Positions 25,511 to 34,655 of a stretch of DNA of 46,556 bases are shown piece by piece. The position numbers were made by a program, and so were the translations under genes. A model generated the notes under the pieces. That model had not been told where the DNA came from. It did not search any database and saw only the letters and a program-made list of their open reading frames with translations. The DNA comes from an uncultured Verrucomicrobiota bacterium (GTDB taxonomy: Bacteria; Verrucomicrobiota; Verrucomicrobiia; Verrucomicrobiales; Verrucomicrobiaceae), in assembly GCA_903838675.1 (NCBI GenBank), contig CAILZI010000199.1, positions 1-46,556 on the forward strand. The letters run 5' to 3'. Position 1 is the stretch's first letter; the number at the start of each line of letters is the position of its first letter.

Positions 25511-25969
25511 GTGAATCAAGCGTCCAAACCCTTCCACTTTCTGCTTAGGACCTTGGTCCGAACGCTCACGTCGTTGCTGTCGATGTTGGTTGGGGCGGTG
25601 ATCGTGGTTTTGGTCTTCATGCTGTTCTCTTATGTCGCGAATGCCTTGCATTGGTTTCACGGATCAAAACCTGAATTGCACTGGGATGAAGACATATTCT
25701 ATCTCGTTATCTTTTTGGTGGCCGGACCGGTCTGGCTTTTCGCTTTTCTACCGCTTCAATTGATCCTTTCTGCGGACTCCCGCTGGCGCAGCCCACGCCT
25801 CGCCCCCTTGTTGGGGCTGGTGTGGTTGTTGTTCCTGCCTTTCAGCCTGCTGCTTGGAATGGCTTTCTTGGCCGGTGTCTGCTGGCTGATGGCTGCTTGC
25901 ATATCCATGAGTGTCGCGGGCTTTATCCAATCCCTGCTGGAGCGCCGTTTGAAAAGTGTCGGCCTCTGA
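25511..25969 (+). CDS. multi-helix membrane protein, unknown
   Basis: This 152-residue protein starts with GTG. It has at least three long hydrophobic segments, at about residues 20-45 (SLLSMLVGAVIVVLVFMLF), 62-87 and 98-137. No family was recognised. The start codon choice follows the first full hydrophobic frame; no Shine-Dalgarno was seen. It precedes the tail remnant of the secreted family by about 10 bases and lies among small genes that separate broken family copies. Confidence 0.5.
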   Translation: MNQASKPFHFLLRTLVRTLTSLLSMLVGAVIVVLVFMLFSYVANALHWFHGSKPELHWDEDIFYLVIFLVAGPVWLFAFLPLQLILSADSRWRSPRLAPLLGLVWLLFLPFSLLLGMAFLAGVCWLMAACISMSVAGFIQSLLERRLKSVGL

Positions 25970-25978
25970 TCCGGCACA

Positions 25979-26086
25979 TTGAAGCCCACCATCGAGCAAG
26001 TCATCATCCACTATGACTACACCAAGCTCAACAAGGCAGAACTCTTCTTCGCCGAGTGCGCGTTTTACGCGCTGCCTGCCAAGTAG
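25979..26086 (+). pseudogene. tail remnant of the 23574-type secreted protein
   Basis: The last 78 bases before the stop (26009-26086) encode 25 residues of which 21 match the C-terminus of the 23574 product, including FFAEC and YALPAK with the same stop codon. Most DNA differences are silent third-position changes, so the copy diverged as a working gene before it was cut down. Similarity fades upstream of about 25990. No start codon or body is present. Confidence 0.75.
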
Positions 26087-26129
26087 CCTGCGCCGCAGCT
26101 TACACCACCCTGTTCCCGGACTCTGGGCA

Positions 26130-26369
26130 TCAGGCAAAGGTGCCCTGCTGCGTCTGGTGAATCATCGCCCAGATCAAATCACGCTCTCCAGCCTGGATGA
26201 GCGCCCATGGTGTTCGTCCGCCAAAGCCGCGATTGGGCTTCTGCAGCCATTGCGGCACTTCCTGAAACCACTGAGGCATTAGAATCCAGGATGCAGCATG
26301 AGACAAATCATCCCACAGCGCCTCCATGTCCTTCAAGGGCAGTTCGTGAAGGGCGTCGAGTGCAATCAT
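26130..26369 (-). CDS. orphan ParS/MbcA/Xre-type antitoxin domain (DUF2384)
   Basis: This 79-residue protein ends WLQKPNRGFGGRTPWALIQA followed by GERDLIWAMIHQTQQGTFA. That is the toxin-binding domain of the MbcA/ParS/Xre antitoxins (A..WL..PN..LGG.TP..L, then a helix and G.FA). Full antitoxins usually carry an N-terminal helical or HTH region of about 60 residues that is missing or very short here. The usual partner, a RES-domain toxin, is not next to it on either side. The start at 26369 was chosen by domain extent and is uncertain. It converges on the tail remnant. Confidence 0.6.
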   Translation of the reverse strand: MIALDALHELPLKDMEALWDDLSHAASWILMPQWFQEVPQWLQKPNRGFGGRTPWALIQAGERDLIWAMIHQTQQGTFA

Positions 26370-26530
26370 TCTAAATGGGTAAACAACGGCAGCAACGGCG
26401 CAACGAATTTGATGCCCTGCCCCGTTCACACCTCCAACCTTCCCTTTCCATTCACCCGCACTGCGCAATCCACGCCGCCCATTGCACATTGACAATCAAG
26501 CCGCCGATTCTAATGCGCCGCATACACTCC

Positions 26531-27991
26531 ATGAACTCCTCCCTCGCAGCTGCCCGCATGCTCTTAAAACACCTTTCTCACGCACTGCCCCTCCGCCCCG
26601 CCCTCACCGCGCTGCTGCTCTGCGCCGCACTTCACGCGCCTGCCGCTGACGACCTCGTCACCATCACGCCCAAGGCCACCACAAAACCCATCTTCAATCC
26701 CGGCAAAGGCTGGTCCGTGCACGACTGGCCGAAGTGGCAGGACAAAGAAGTGCTCCCCTTCGTGCGCATGGGCGTGCGTCGTTTCGACTGGGGCAGCCTG
26801 GAGCCCAGCGAAGGCCAGTATGACTGGACCAGCGTGGAGGAAACCCTCGCCGCATGGGATGCCCTCGGCTGCGTGTGCAATCTCGGCGTCATGTGCGCCA
26901 GCACCCACAGCAAGCTTCCCGGCGGCTACGTCACGCCCAAGTGGGTCTTCGATGCTGGTGCCAAAATGCACGAGCTCGACCTCACCCCGCAGATGGCCAC
27001 CCAGGGCACGCCCGGGCACAAGATCGCCCCCGTCTTCGATGATCCCATCTTCCTCGCCAAGTATCGCGCGTTCTTGCAGGCCTTCGCCAAGCGCTTCGAT
27101 GGCGATCCCCGCATCGCCGTGCTCGACATCCGCTCGTATGGGAACTGGGGCGAATGCCACATGCACCCCTTCAAGGTGCCCGACATCACCCCCGAGAAAT
27201 TCCGCGAGCACGTGCAGATGCACATCGATGCCTTCAAGAAAACACAGCTCTGCCTTTCGCGAAACAGCCACCTCGGCCACTTCGGACCGCTCAAAGAAGT
27301 GTTCGACTGGGCCGTGCTAACCCGGCACATCGCCCCGCGTCGCGATGGCATCTGCGGCAACAGCGACGGCCGCGAAACCGCCATCGGCCTCGGCATCGCA
27401 CCCGGTGTGTTCGAGTTCTACGCCGGTTACGATACCCTCAAGCAGCTCGGCTGGTGGGACGGCATCAAAGACAAAAACGGCCTAGGCTTCCGCCTCGAAG
27501 ACTGCATCGAAAACGGACACCCCACCTGGGTCGATCTCGGCGGCGGCAAATCCACCCTCCGCCTCCTGCAGGAAAACCGCGCCCTCATCGAGCGCCTCAC
27601 CAACCGCATCGGCTACCACTTCATCTTGAAGGAGGCAAAGTATCCCAAGACCCTCGCCGCAAACCAGCCCGCCACCCTGTCACTCACCTGGCAAAATCAA
27701 GGCGTCGCCCCCATCTACATCCCCGCCAAAGTCTCCTTCGCCCTCCTCACCCCCGATGGCAAAGCCGACCACATCTGCGATGCTACCACCTCCATCCCCT
27801 CCGCATGGCAGCCCGACACCACCCTCACCTTGGCAGACCAGCTGACCTTCAAAGACACCCCGCCCGGCGACTACAAACTCGCCATCGGCCTCCGTCAGCC
27901 CAAAGACACCCAGCATCCCTCCATCCAGCTCGGCATCGAACTGCCCACCGCAGACGGCTGGTATGTTCTGGGATCTGTCAGCGTGAAGTAG
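26531..27991 (+). CDS. secreted DUF4832 glycosidase-like protein
   Basis: This protein of about 486 residues has an export signal (LRPALTALLLCAALHAPAAD). A TIM-barrel-like domain follows, as in GH42-like proteins: NPGKGWSVHDWPKW, VRRFDWGSLEPSEGQYDWTS, DPRIAVLDIRSYGNWGE. A DUF4832 C-terminal domain comes next (YPKTLAANQPATLSLTWQNQ, then GVAPIYIPA). Glu in SYGNWGE is a likely catalytic acid by analogy. Such proteins are thought to be glycoside hydrolases; the substrate is unknown. The ATGs at 26513 and 26558 are alternatives. The minus-strand antitoxin-domain gene upstream is divergent. Confidence 0.7.
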   Translation: MNSSLAAARMLLKHLSHALPLRPALTALLLCAALHAPAADDLVTITPKATTKPIFNPGKGWSVHDWPKWQDKEVLPFVRMGVRRFDWGSLEPSEGQYDWTSVEETLAAWDALGCVCNLGVMCASTHSKLPGGYVTPKWVFDAGAKMHELDLTPQMATQGTPGHKIAPVFDDPIFLAKYRAFLQAFAKRFDGDPRIAVLDIRSYGNWGECHMHPFKVPDITPEKFREHVQMHIDAFKKTQLCLSRNSHLGHFGPLKEVFDWAVLTRHIAPRRDGICGNSDGRETAIGLGIAPGVFEFYAGYDTLKQLGWWDGIKDKNGLGFRLEDCIENGHPTWVDLGGGKSTLRLLQENRALIERLTNRIGYHFILKEAKYPKTLAANQPATLSLTWQNQGVAPIYIPAKVSFALLTPDGKADHICDATTSIPSAWQPDTTLTLADQLTFKDTPPGDYKLAIGLRQPKDTQHPSIQLGIELPTADGWYVLGSVSVK

Positions 27992-27996
27992 TAAAC

Positions 27997-28353
27997 CATG
28001 CCCGGCCTGAATTCCGCTTGGTTAAGGCGGAGTGTCGTTCATTTTGCAGGGGCTGCCTGGCAGTGATTTGGCCAAGCATTCCATAGAGCGTACTGAAGCC
28101 TCCGATATGGAGTGCGGTAGCGGAGTGAGGCACGAACGCAGCTACCGCTTTCGCACGCCGGACGACGGTCTGTGGACAAAGAACGTTCTACGCCCCGCGA
28201 AAGCGGTGGCTCCGATGCAGGCTTGCGCCGTGCATCTTCGCGACCGCACTCCAAAAGCCAGGCTTGCTGAAGTGGCCAACCTTCACCAAAACGCGATGCA
28301 TGCCCTTAAACGAGTGCCATTCATGCCCGGCATGAATGCCACCCGGTTAAGGC
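27997..28353. repeat. imperfect 32-base direct repeats flanking a MITE-like element
   Basis: Copies at 27997-28028 and 28322-28353 are identical at 27 of 32 positions. They share CATGCCCGGC, then TGAAT, then GGTTAAGGC, with the same internal spacing and a 325-base offset. They flank the nested palindrome at 28108-28253. The repeats are too long and too diverged to be a target-site duplication, so they look like two copies of a dispersed short repeat. Confidence 0.55.
28108..28253. repeat. MITE-like element with nested inverted repeats
   Basis: The 146-base element ends in perfect 11-base inverted repeats: TGGAGTGCGGT (28108-28118) and ACCGCACTCCA (28243-28253). Inside is a second pair, AGCTACCGCTTTCGC (28140-28154) and GCGAAAGCGGTGGCT (28197-28211), matching at 14 of 15 positions. 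GCGGTAGC and GCTACCGC also pair within the left half. There is no coding capacity. It could fold into a cruciform or a long RNA hairpin, and the layout fits a non-autonomous mobile element. The surrounding 540 bases (27992-28533) hold no gene. Confidence 0.7.
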
Positions 28354-28533
28354 TGGGCATGTTGGTCTTCGTTCGGCTGTCGCATCCCAGAGATCCGTTC
28401 ATGCTTGGAGCAGCTCATTACGGAATGCCCGACTCTGCACCTCAGTCATTCTAAGACGCTGCAAGACCGCGCATCAGCCTTCATCAGCCCCAAAGGGCTG
28501 CGACATATGGCTCAGGCCATCCAGCGATGCCCC

Positions 28534-30093
28534 CTACTCCTTCCCCTCCTCCTTCATCCGGATAAACGGTCGCAGCACCAGCAGCAGCAGCGGGGCCATC
28601 AGCACCAGTCCGCCGACGATGCTCCACATGGTCACGGGGTCATGCGGGCCCACGGCGGGGCAGTAGCTGGCGAGCAGCCAGCCGAACACGGCACCGGTGG
28701 TGATCTTTCCCATCAGCAGCGGCACGGCGGAGAGCGCCGCGTAGCTGGCCTCCTGCCCCTTCGGCGCGATGGACACGGCATACTCATACACACGCGGCGA
28801 GTAAAAGGCCTCGCCAATGGAGAAGACCACCTGCCACAGCACCACGGTGAGAAAGAGCGGATTCGCCGCGCCCTGCCAGTCGAAGTAACCGCGGATGATC
28901 CACTGCCCCAGCGTCCCGTCGGCGAGTCCTTGGAATACCGACTGTGGCAGTGCCAGGAAGATGAATGACGACGCCGTGATGAAGCCGCCAAAGATCACCA
29001 TGGGATACGCCGGGATCTTGCGCGTGAGGATGCCCGCGATGGGCGCCAGGATGAGGATGAGCACGCTGTTCACCGCGTTCGCACGGCCCGCGCGCTTGCC
29101 CCCTTCCACCCCGAGCTCGCGCTCCAGGAAGGTGGGCAGCACGCCGTCCATGATGCTGAAGACGATCTTGAGCAGCCCGATCACGGCAAGAAACATGAGC
29201 AGGCGGTGAAAACCCGGATGCCTGAGCAGCATGCCAAACAACCGCGCCGACTCCTTGATGGCACCGCCCACCGTCAGCTTGCGCACCGGCGCGTCTCTGT
29301 CCTCGCCGGGGGCGTCGCGTTCACGCAGCAGCAGCAGCACGGGCAGCATGAAGATCTCGATGCCCGCGCTCACCGCAAAGAGCACGTGCTGGATGCTATG
29401 GTCACCCACCCAGGTGTGGATCGTGGGGCCGCCACCGCCCATCTGCTTGATGCCGTCAAAGATGAAGTATCCGGCCATGAAGCCGAGATTGAGCAGCGAA
29501 TAAAAGACAGAGAAGGCCACGCTGCGCTGCTCCGCCGTGCTGAATTTCCGCGTGGCCGCCACCAGCACCGGCGTGCACAGCGCCTCGCCCACCGCCACAG
29601 GAATGAGGCCCACCGTCAGCGCCAGCCATGGCTGCGAAACCGAGATCATGACAAGGCGCGCCAGCACCGCCAGCGTGACGCCGATGGTCAGCGTGCGCCG
29701 CAGCCCGATGGCATCCGTGATGGAGCCCGCCAGCAGCGTGCAGCCGGACATCATCAGCCCCAGCAGCAGGTAGCCATGCTGGGCCTCCGCATCGCTCATG
29801 CCGCAGTCCTTCATGAGGTAGGACACCATCACCACCATCATGATTTTGTAGCCGGTCACGCTCAGCAGCATCAGCGCAAACGTCACCCACAGCCCGGGGG
29901 GCGCATCCTTGAGATTGGCGATGGCGTACAGCCCGATCCCAAACGTGGCCCCGCCGATGACACAGCCTGCCACCGCACCCAGCGCCAGCTTCGTCATCGC
30001 CATCCATCCCACCGCCCAGCAAAACAGCGCGAGCACGCCGCCGCAGAGGACGGTCTGCTTTAACGAAGAAGGCGCAGGCATGGAATCAGGCAT
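28534..30093 (-). CDS. MFS transporter, POT-like
   Basis: This 519-residue protein has about 12-14 hydrophobic segments. It shows MFS traits: a SITDAIGLRRTLTIG loop after the early helices, and a long central charged loop (LRERDAPGEDRDAPVRKLTV). The late sequence SIGEAFYSPRVYEYAVSIAP recalls POT-type peptide/sugar transporters. It should sit in the inner membrane and may import oligosaccharides or peptides released by the exported enzymes encoded to its right; that is inference. The ATG at 30093 was chosen because upstream codons form no membrane segment. A CAGCCC CAAA GGGCTG hairpin (28485-28500) lies 34 bases past its stop. Confidence 0.8.
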   Translation of the reverse strand: MPDSMPAPSSLKQTVLCGGVLALFCWAVGWMAMTKLALGAVAGCVIGGATFGIGLYAIANLKDAPPGLWVTFALMLLSVTGYKIMMVVMVSYLMKDCGMSDAEAQHGYLLLGLMMSGCTLLAGSITDAIGLRRTLTIGVTLAVLARLVMISVSQPWLALTVGLIPVAVGEALCTPVLVAATRKFSTAEQRSVAFSVFYSLLNLGFMAGYFIFDGIKQMGGGGPTIHTWVGDHSIQHVLFAVSAGIEIFMLPVLLLLRERDAPGEDRDAPVRKLTVGGAIKESARLFGMLLRHPGFHRLLMFLAVIGLLKIVFSIMDGVLPTFLERELGVEGGKRAGRANAVNSVLILILAPIAGILTRKIPAYPMVIFGGFITASSFIFLALPQSVFQGLADGTLGQWIIRGYFDWQGAANPLFLTVVLWQVVFSIGEAFYSPRVYEYAVSIAPKGQEASYAALSAVPLLMGKITTGAVFGWLLASYCPAVGPHDPVTMWSIVGGLVLMAPLLLLVLRPFIRMKEEGKE

Positions 30094-30287
30094 GCGGTGA
30101 GGTTGAGAGCCTTTCTGCCACCGGGTCAAGCTCCATGGTCTTCGAAATGACGCCGCTGTCTCTGTGCCAGGCCGCTTCTCATGAAGGCCAGCACGACCGC
30201 TTAGCCACCCGCAGGATCTGCCCGGGAATCCATTGACCCCTTCCTCAAGCCATCGTAAAAAATGCAGCACCTCATTATTCGCAGGCC

Positions 30288-31256
30288 ATGACAAAGACCG
30301 CAGTGCTCGCATTGACCCTCGGTGCCTTCCTCCCTCTCAAGGCGGACACTGCACCCTCCCCGCCTGCAGCTCTGCCCCAGACGACCACGATTATTCTCGT
30401 CCGCAAGACCAGCGCTAAAAAACCACCCAAGCCGGAGCTCATCTTTGGCGATGCCAGCGCGCTCAACATCAACTGGCTCAAAGCCCGCGAAACCGGCGAC
30501 TCCGTTTACATCGTGGCCAGGGACGGCGTCCAGTGGGACAACCTGCTCAACCATACCACCTCACAGCCAGGGGAGACATACTCAGTCCACCTGCCCATCA
30601 CGGCATTTCCCAGCATGCCAAGCCCCAGCCTGGCGCACAGCATCTCCACCCTTGTCAGTTGCTGGATGTCGGAGAAAGACCGGGACTCCCTGGTGAGCCA
30701 TACGGAGATCATCGCATTTCACGCCATCCCCGCCCTGCGCGAAAAATATGCGGCGGAAATCTTCAGCCGCACCATCAATGATCCCTTCAGAGGAACATGT
30801 GCCGCCTGCATTGTTTCCCGGTCCCACCCCACCCAGGCCCTCCGGGTTTATTTCAAAGCTCTGATCACGCCTCCGGCAGGCACCGAGCTCGAAAAAAACA
30901 TGATCCAGTTTTTCCGTGACAGCACATTCCAGGCTCTAGGCCTCGCCACCGACGCCTCCAATTTTGAAACCCACTGGGCGCTCATGCTCAAAGTCCCTGA
31001 ACCGGCAAGAAGCCCTCTCCTTGACTTCCTGCTGTCAGACCCGTTTTACCGGAGACAGAACCCGCTGGACCTTCAAAAGCACCTCGCCCCGCACCGTGCA
31101 GAACTTCTCGCCATGGCCAGAAGCACCGACATGCGCCTTTCTTATCAAGGCTACCTTGGCGTCCGCATGCTTAACAATGCCACTGGCAATGCCTACCATT
31201 CGCTCGAAGCTTTCGTCAAATATCGTGACAAAGCCCTCAAGTCGCTGGAGCCATAA
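30288..31256 (+). CDS. hypothetical exported protein
   Basis: This 322-residue protein starts MTKTAVLALTLGAFLPLKAD, a plausible signal peptide. The mature part has no recognised domain. It looks mixed alpha/beta early (LIFGDASALNINWLKARETG) and helical later, with repeated helical pairs that could be HEAT-like, for example around LREKYAAEIFSR. It is divergent from the MFS gene and lies 72 bases before the esterase, but transcription with the polysaccharide locus is uncertain. Confidence 0.55.
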   Translation: MTKTAVLALTLGAFLPLKADTAPSPPAALPQTTTIILVRKTSAKKPPKPELIFGDASALNINWLKARETGDSVYIVARDGVQWDNLLNHTTSQPGETYSVHLPITAFPSMPSPSLAHSISTLVSCWMSEKDRDSLVSHTEIIAFHAIPALREKYAAEIFSRTINDPFRGTCAACIVSRSHPTQALRVYFKALITPPAGTELEKNMIQFFRDSTFQALGLATDASNFETHWALMLKVPEPARSPLLDFLLSDPFYRRQNPLDLQKHLAPHRAELLAMARSTDMRLSYQGYLGVRMLNNATGNAYHSLEAFVKYRDKALKSLEP

Positions 31257-31328
31257 AGCATGCCATGTGAGCCGCGCCGCGAGAGTGCACGATGAGCAGC
31301 GTATGAGTCACCCCGCAGAACCTCCTTC

Positions 31329-32036
31329 ATGAAACACATCCTCCCATTCCTCATCACTCTGCTGCTCACATGGGCGCCCGCTCTCCATGCCGTGGATCTC
31401 CTCCACGCCTTCACCCCGGGCTCGCGCATCCTCTTTCAGGGCGACTCGATCACCGATGGCAATCGCGGCCGCAGTGCGGACCCCAACCACATCCTCGGCC
31501 ACGGCTATGTCTTCATCACCGCGGCCAAGTTTGGCGCGGCATTTCCGGCCTTGAAGCTGGAGTTTCTCAATCGCGGCGTCAGCGGCAACACCGTGCTGGA
31601 TCTCGAGAAACGCTGGCAGGCGGACACGCTCGATCTCAAGCCGGACCTGCTCAGCATCCTCATCGGCGTGAATGACCAGGCCCGCGGCGTGCCGCTGGAG
31701 GTGTATGAGCAGACCTACGACAAGATCATCACCGCCGCGAAGACGGCCAATCCGAAGCTCAAGCTCGTGCTGTGCGAGCCCTTTTGGCTCGACCACCGCG
31801 CCACGGAGCCGCAGGAGGGCTGCCCCAATGCTGACATCGTCAAGCGCCAGGAGATCGTCGCACGCCTGGCCCAAAAACACGGCGCCGCGCTGGTGCACTT
31901 CCAGGCCGCGCTGAACCGCGCCACCGAGCGCGCCCCCGCCGCTCACTGGATCTGGGACGACATCCATCCCACCTACGCCGGCCACCAAATCCTCGCCGAT
32001 GAATGGCGGCGCACCGTGCGGAAATTCTGGCCTTGA
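31329..32036 (+). CDS. secreted SGNH/GDSL hydrolase (acetylesterase-like)
   Basis: This 235-residue protein has a signal peptide at residues 1-21. All SGNH blocks are present: block I ILFQGDSITDG with nucleophile Ser40, block II NRGVSGN (Gly83), block III GVND with Asn115, and block V DDIHPTYAGH with Asp210 and His213. The enzyme should remove acyl groups from a carbohydrate. Because a PL26-like and a PL1-like lyase follow, deacetylation of pectin or rhamnogalacturonan is the best guess. It begins a tightly spaced plus-strand set; the next gene is 19 bases away. Confidence 0.85.
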   Translation: MKHILPFLITLLLTWAPALHAVDLLHAFTPGSRILFQGDSITDGNRGRSADPNHILGHGYVFITAAKFGAAFPALKLEFLNRGVSGNTVLDLEKRWQADTLDLKPDLLSILIGVNDQARGVPLEVYEQTYDKIITAAKTANPKLKLVLCEPFWLDHRATEPQEGCPNADIVKRQEIVARLAQKHGAALVHFQAALNRATERAPAAHWIWDDIHPTYAGHQILADEWRRTVRKFWP

Positions 32037-32055
32037 GGCGTCACACTACCCCGTG

Positions 32056-34655
32056 CATGCACACCTGCACCTCCAGCTTTGTTCGCATTCTTTGCATGGG
32101 CCTGGCTTTTGGCACAGCGGGCCTCATCGCGGAGGAAAGCCACGTGCAGCTGAAACTCGACCGCGGTGCCACACCTGCGGGCCAGTGGTCGCCCTATGGC
32201 GTCGGCGTGCCGTTGAAAGAGGGCATGCTCAAGGACGCGCAGCAGGTGGGCATCGTCAGCCGCACACGTGGTGCGCTGCCCGTGCAGTGCGAGGCGCGCA
32301 CACGCTACCCGGATGGCAGCGTACAGTGGCTGTGGGCGGACTTTCAAGGCCCTGCGGAGGATGGGTATGATCTGGTAGTCAACACCACGCCCCGGGCTCT
32401 CCCAAAGGGCCTGCAGGTGGTAAACGGTAAGGACAAGGTCAGCGTGATGAATGGCATCATGAATTTTGTGTGGGACACACGCTTTGCCACGCCGGTGCGG
32501 ATTGATTCACTGCCCCCCAATGGAACAGCCACAACTCTGGCCGCAGGCAATGGCGCGGGGGGTTTACCTCATCGATGACAAAGGCGCACACGCCGTGCTC
32601 GGCGGTGCGGCGGCGGAGCTGGACTTTCGCGTGGAAACCGCGAATGCGCTGCGCGCGGTGCTGCGCATTGAAGGCTGGTATGTGCGCGAGGATGGCTCGC
32701 ATGTGGCACGCGCCGTGATGCGCTACCACCTGCACTTTGGCCAGCCGTGGATGTGCGTGGAGCATCATTTCATTTTAACTCAGGACAACACCGAGGTTTC
32801 CTTCCGTGAAGTGGGCATCACCCTGCCGCTGCAAACAACGCCATCTGCGCGTGCCCTCTTTGGCGTGAAGGATGCGAAGACTGTCGCAGTGGCTTTGAAT
32901 GATCAGGCGCGCGAGGCCTTCATCTTTCAGTCCCGCCACCCCGTGTACTACAAGCAGGAAATGGAATGCCTCGTGGGCGGCGGTGGCAGGACTCTGCCTG
33001 CGGGCAAAGAAGCGCAAGGCTGGTGCGATCTCAGCAACGGCACCACTGGAGTCATGGTGGCGGTGAAGGATTTTGCGCCGCAGTTTCCCACCGAGCTCTG
33101 CGCGGATGCACAGGGCATCACCGCCAAACTGTGGTCTGGCCGCGATGGCAAGCTGCTGGACTACAAGCCCGCCACCCTGGCCAAAGACTGGTGGGGCGAC
33201 TGGCTGGGCCGCGTGAACAAGATCGCGCCATCCTCGGTGGATTCCCTCTTCACACCGGAGCAGATCACCGCGCGCAATCCCAGCTGCGTGGGTGTGGCGC
33301 GCACGCATGAGCTCATCGTAGGCTGGTATGCCGGTGCGCAGGATGAAGCGCGCGCACGCCTGTGGCATGGCCGGTCCCAGACACCGCCCGTGGTGTATCC
33401 GGACCCGCGCTGGACCTGCCACGTGGACCCGCGCTGCTTCTGGCCCATGGCCGCCGCAGGTGAGGGCGGCGAAGCCTTTGCCGATGTGGAGGCCTTCATC
33501 TCCACCTGGTTTGATGAATTCATGCTGCCGCTGAAGGTCTTCCCCTACGCAGGCTGGTATGACTGGGGCAAGCACGGCGACCTCCGCTACGTCAAAGAAC
33601 CCGCCGAGGACAATCGCATCTACGCCCAGTGGTGGCGCGTCTGCTACAACAACCAATACCAGACCACCAAGCATCTCATGCTCGGCTGGGCCCGCTCTGG
33701 AGAGCGCCGCTTTCTGGAGGCCGCGCAGCGCTTCATTCGCTTTCAGCTCGACTACAAAGTGCTGCATTGGGGCGGCGGCAGTGAGCGCAAGCACCCCGGC
33801 TACTTTGTCTGGGGCAGCGTTCACCAGCTGCCCTACTGGTATTCGGGCGATGGCGTGCTGGGCATGACGGGAGACACCGAGTTCATCACCGGCCCGGCGC
33901 TGGAGTATCTCTTCCTCGACAACCGCTGGGCGCGCGACACGCTCGAACTCGTGAAGAAAGCCGTGCTCGCTGATTTTTCGCCCACGGCGCGGATGACGAA
34001 GCAGACGCCCGACATGGTGCTCAGCTACATGGTGGGCCTCTACCGCGTTTTACCAGACGCTGCTTTGAAAGCAAAGATCGAGGCTCTCTACCATGCCATC
34101 ACGGACGTGAAGGCGCCGCTCGGATTGAGCGAGCCCTTCTTCGCCGAGATCGGCACGCACTACACGCCGGGCTACAAGATCAACCGCAAGTCCGTCGCTC
34201 TCATTGAATACACCGATGTGCTCGGTGGCGATGAAACCTCACGGCAAATCGCCGCCAAGGCCGCCACCGGCGCAGCCGCCCGTGAAGCCGGTGGCAACTT
34301 CTGCGATTACTGCGAATTCTACGGTGCCTCCAACTCCCGCATCTGGCAGTGGACGCATGACCCGCGCTACCTTGAGCCCGTGCGCTATCAAATGCAGGGC
34401 CTGCGGGAGCAGTTCGCCCTCTACCAAAAACTGCCTGCCGAAAAACGCCTTGAAGGTCACTTCCGCGAGTTCGCTCCCGCCAATCCCCAGGCGCAGTCAG
34501 GCCCTCACTCCACCTACTACTTCCCTGAGTCAGGCCTCAAAGGCCAGGATGGCAAAGCGATGCCTCTCTCCTTTGGCACTCCGACCTCCGGCGTGGCCTT
34601 CCTCTCCCTGCCCACCGCCATCTGGGCGCTGAGGCAATCCGGCAGCAAACCATGA
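32056..34655 (+). pseudogene. PL26-like exo-rhamnogalacturonan lyase, frameshifted at G6
   Basis: Two frames together encode one protein of about 865 residues. The first (32056-32578) has an export signal and the N-terminal RIFT-barrel domain of PcRGLX-like proteins (GVGVPLKEG, RTRYPDGSVQWLWADF). The second (to 34655) carries the alpha-helical catalytic part and the tail, with VYLIDDKGAHAVLGG, FPYAGWYDWGKHGD and WGSVHQLPYWYSGDGV. The break is the G6 run at 32557-32562; removing one G joins NGAG to VYLIDDKG without a gap. PcRGLX is an exo-lyase of rhamnogalacturonan (PL26). The gene may be truly broken, phase-variable or misread. Its stop overlaps the start of the next gene (ATGA). Confidence 0.75.

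Noticed and set aside
28318..28342. Palindrome CATTCATGCC C GGCATGAATG as an operator
   Set aside because: It coincides with the second copy of the 32-base direct repeat, and no gene starts next to it.
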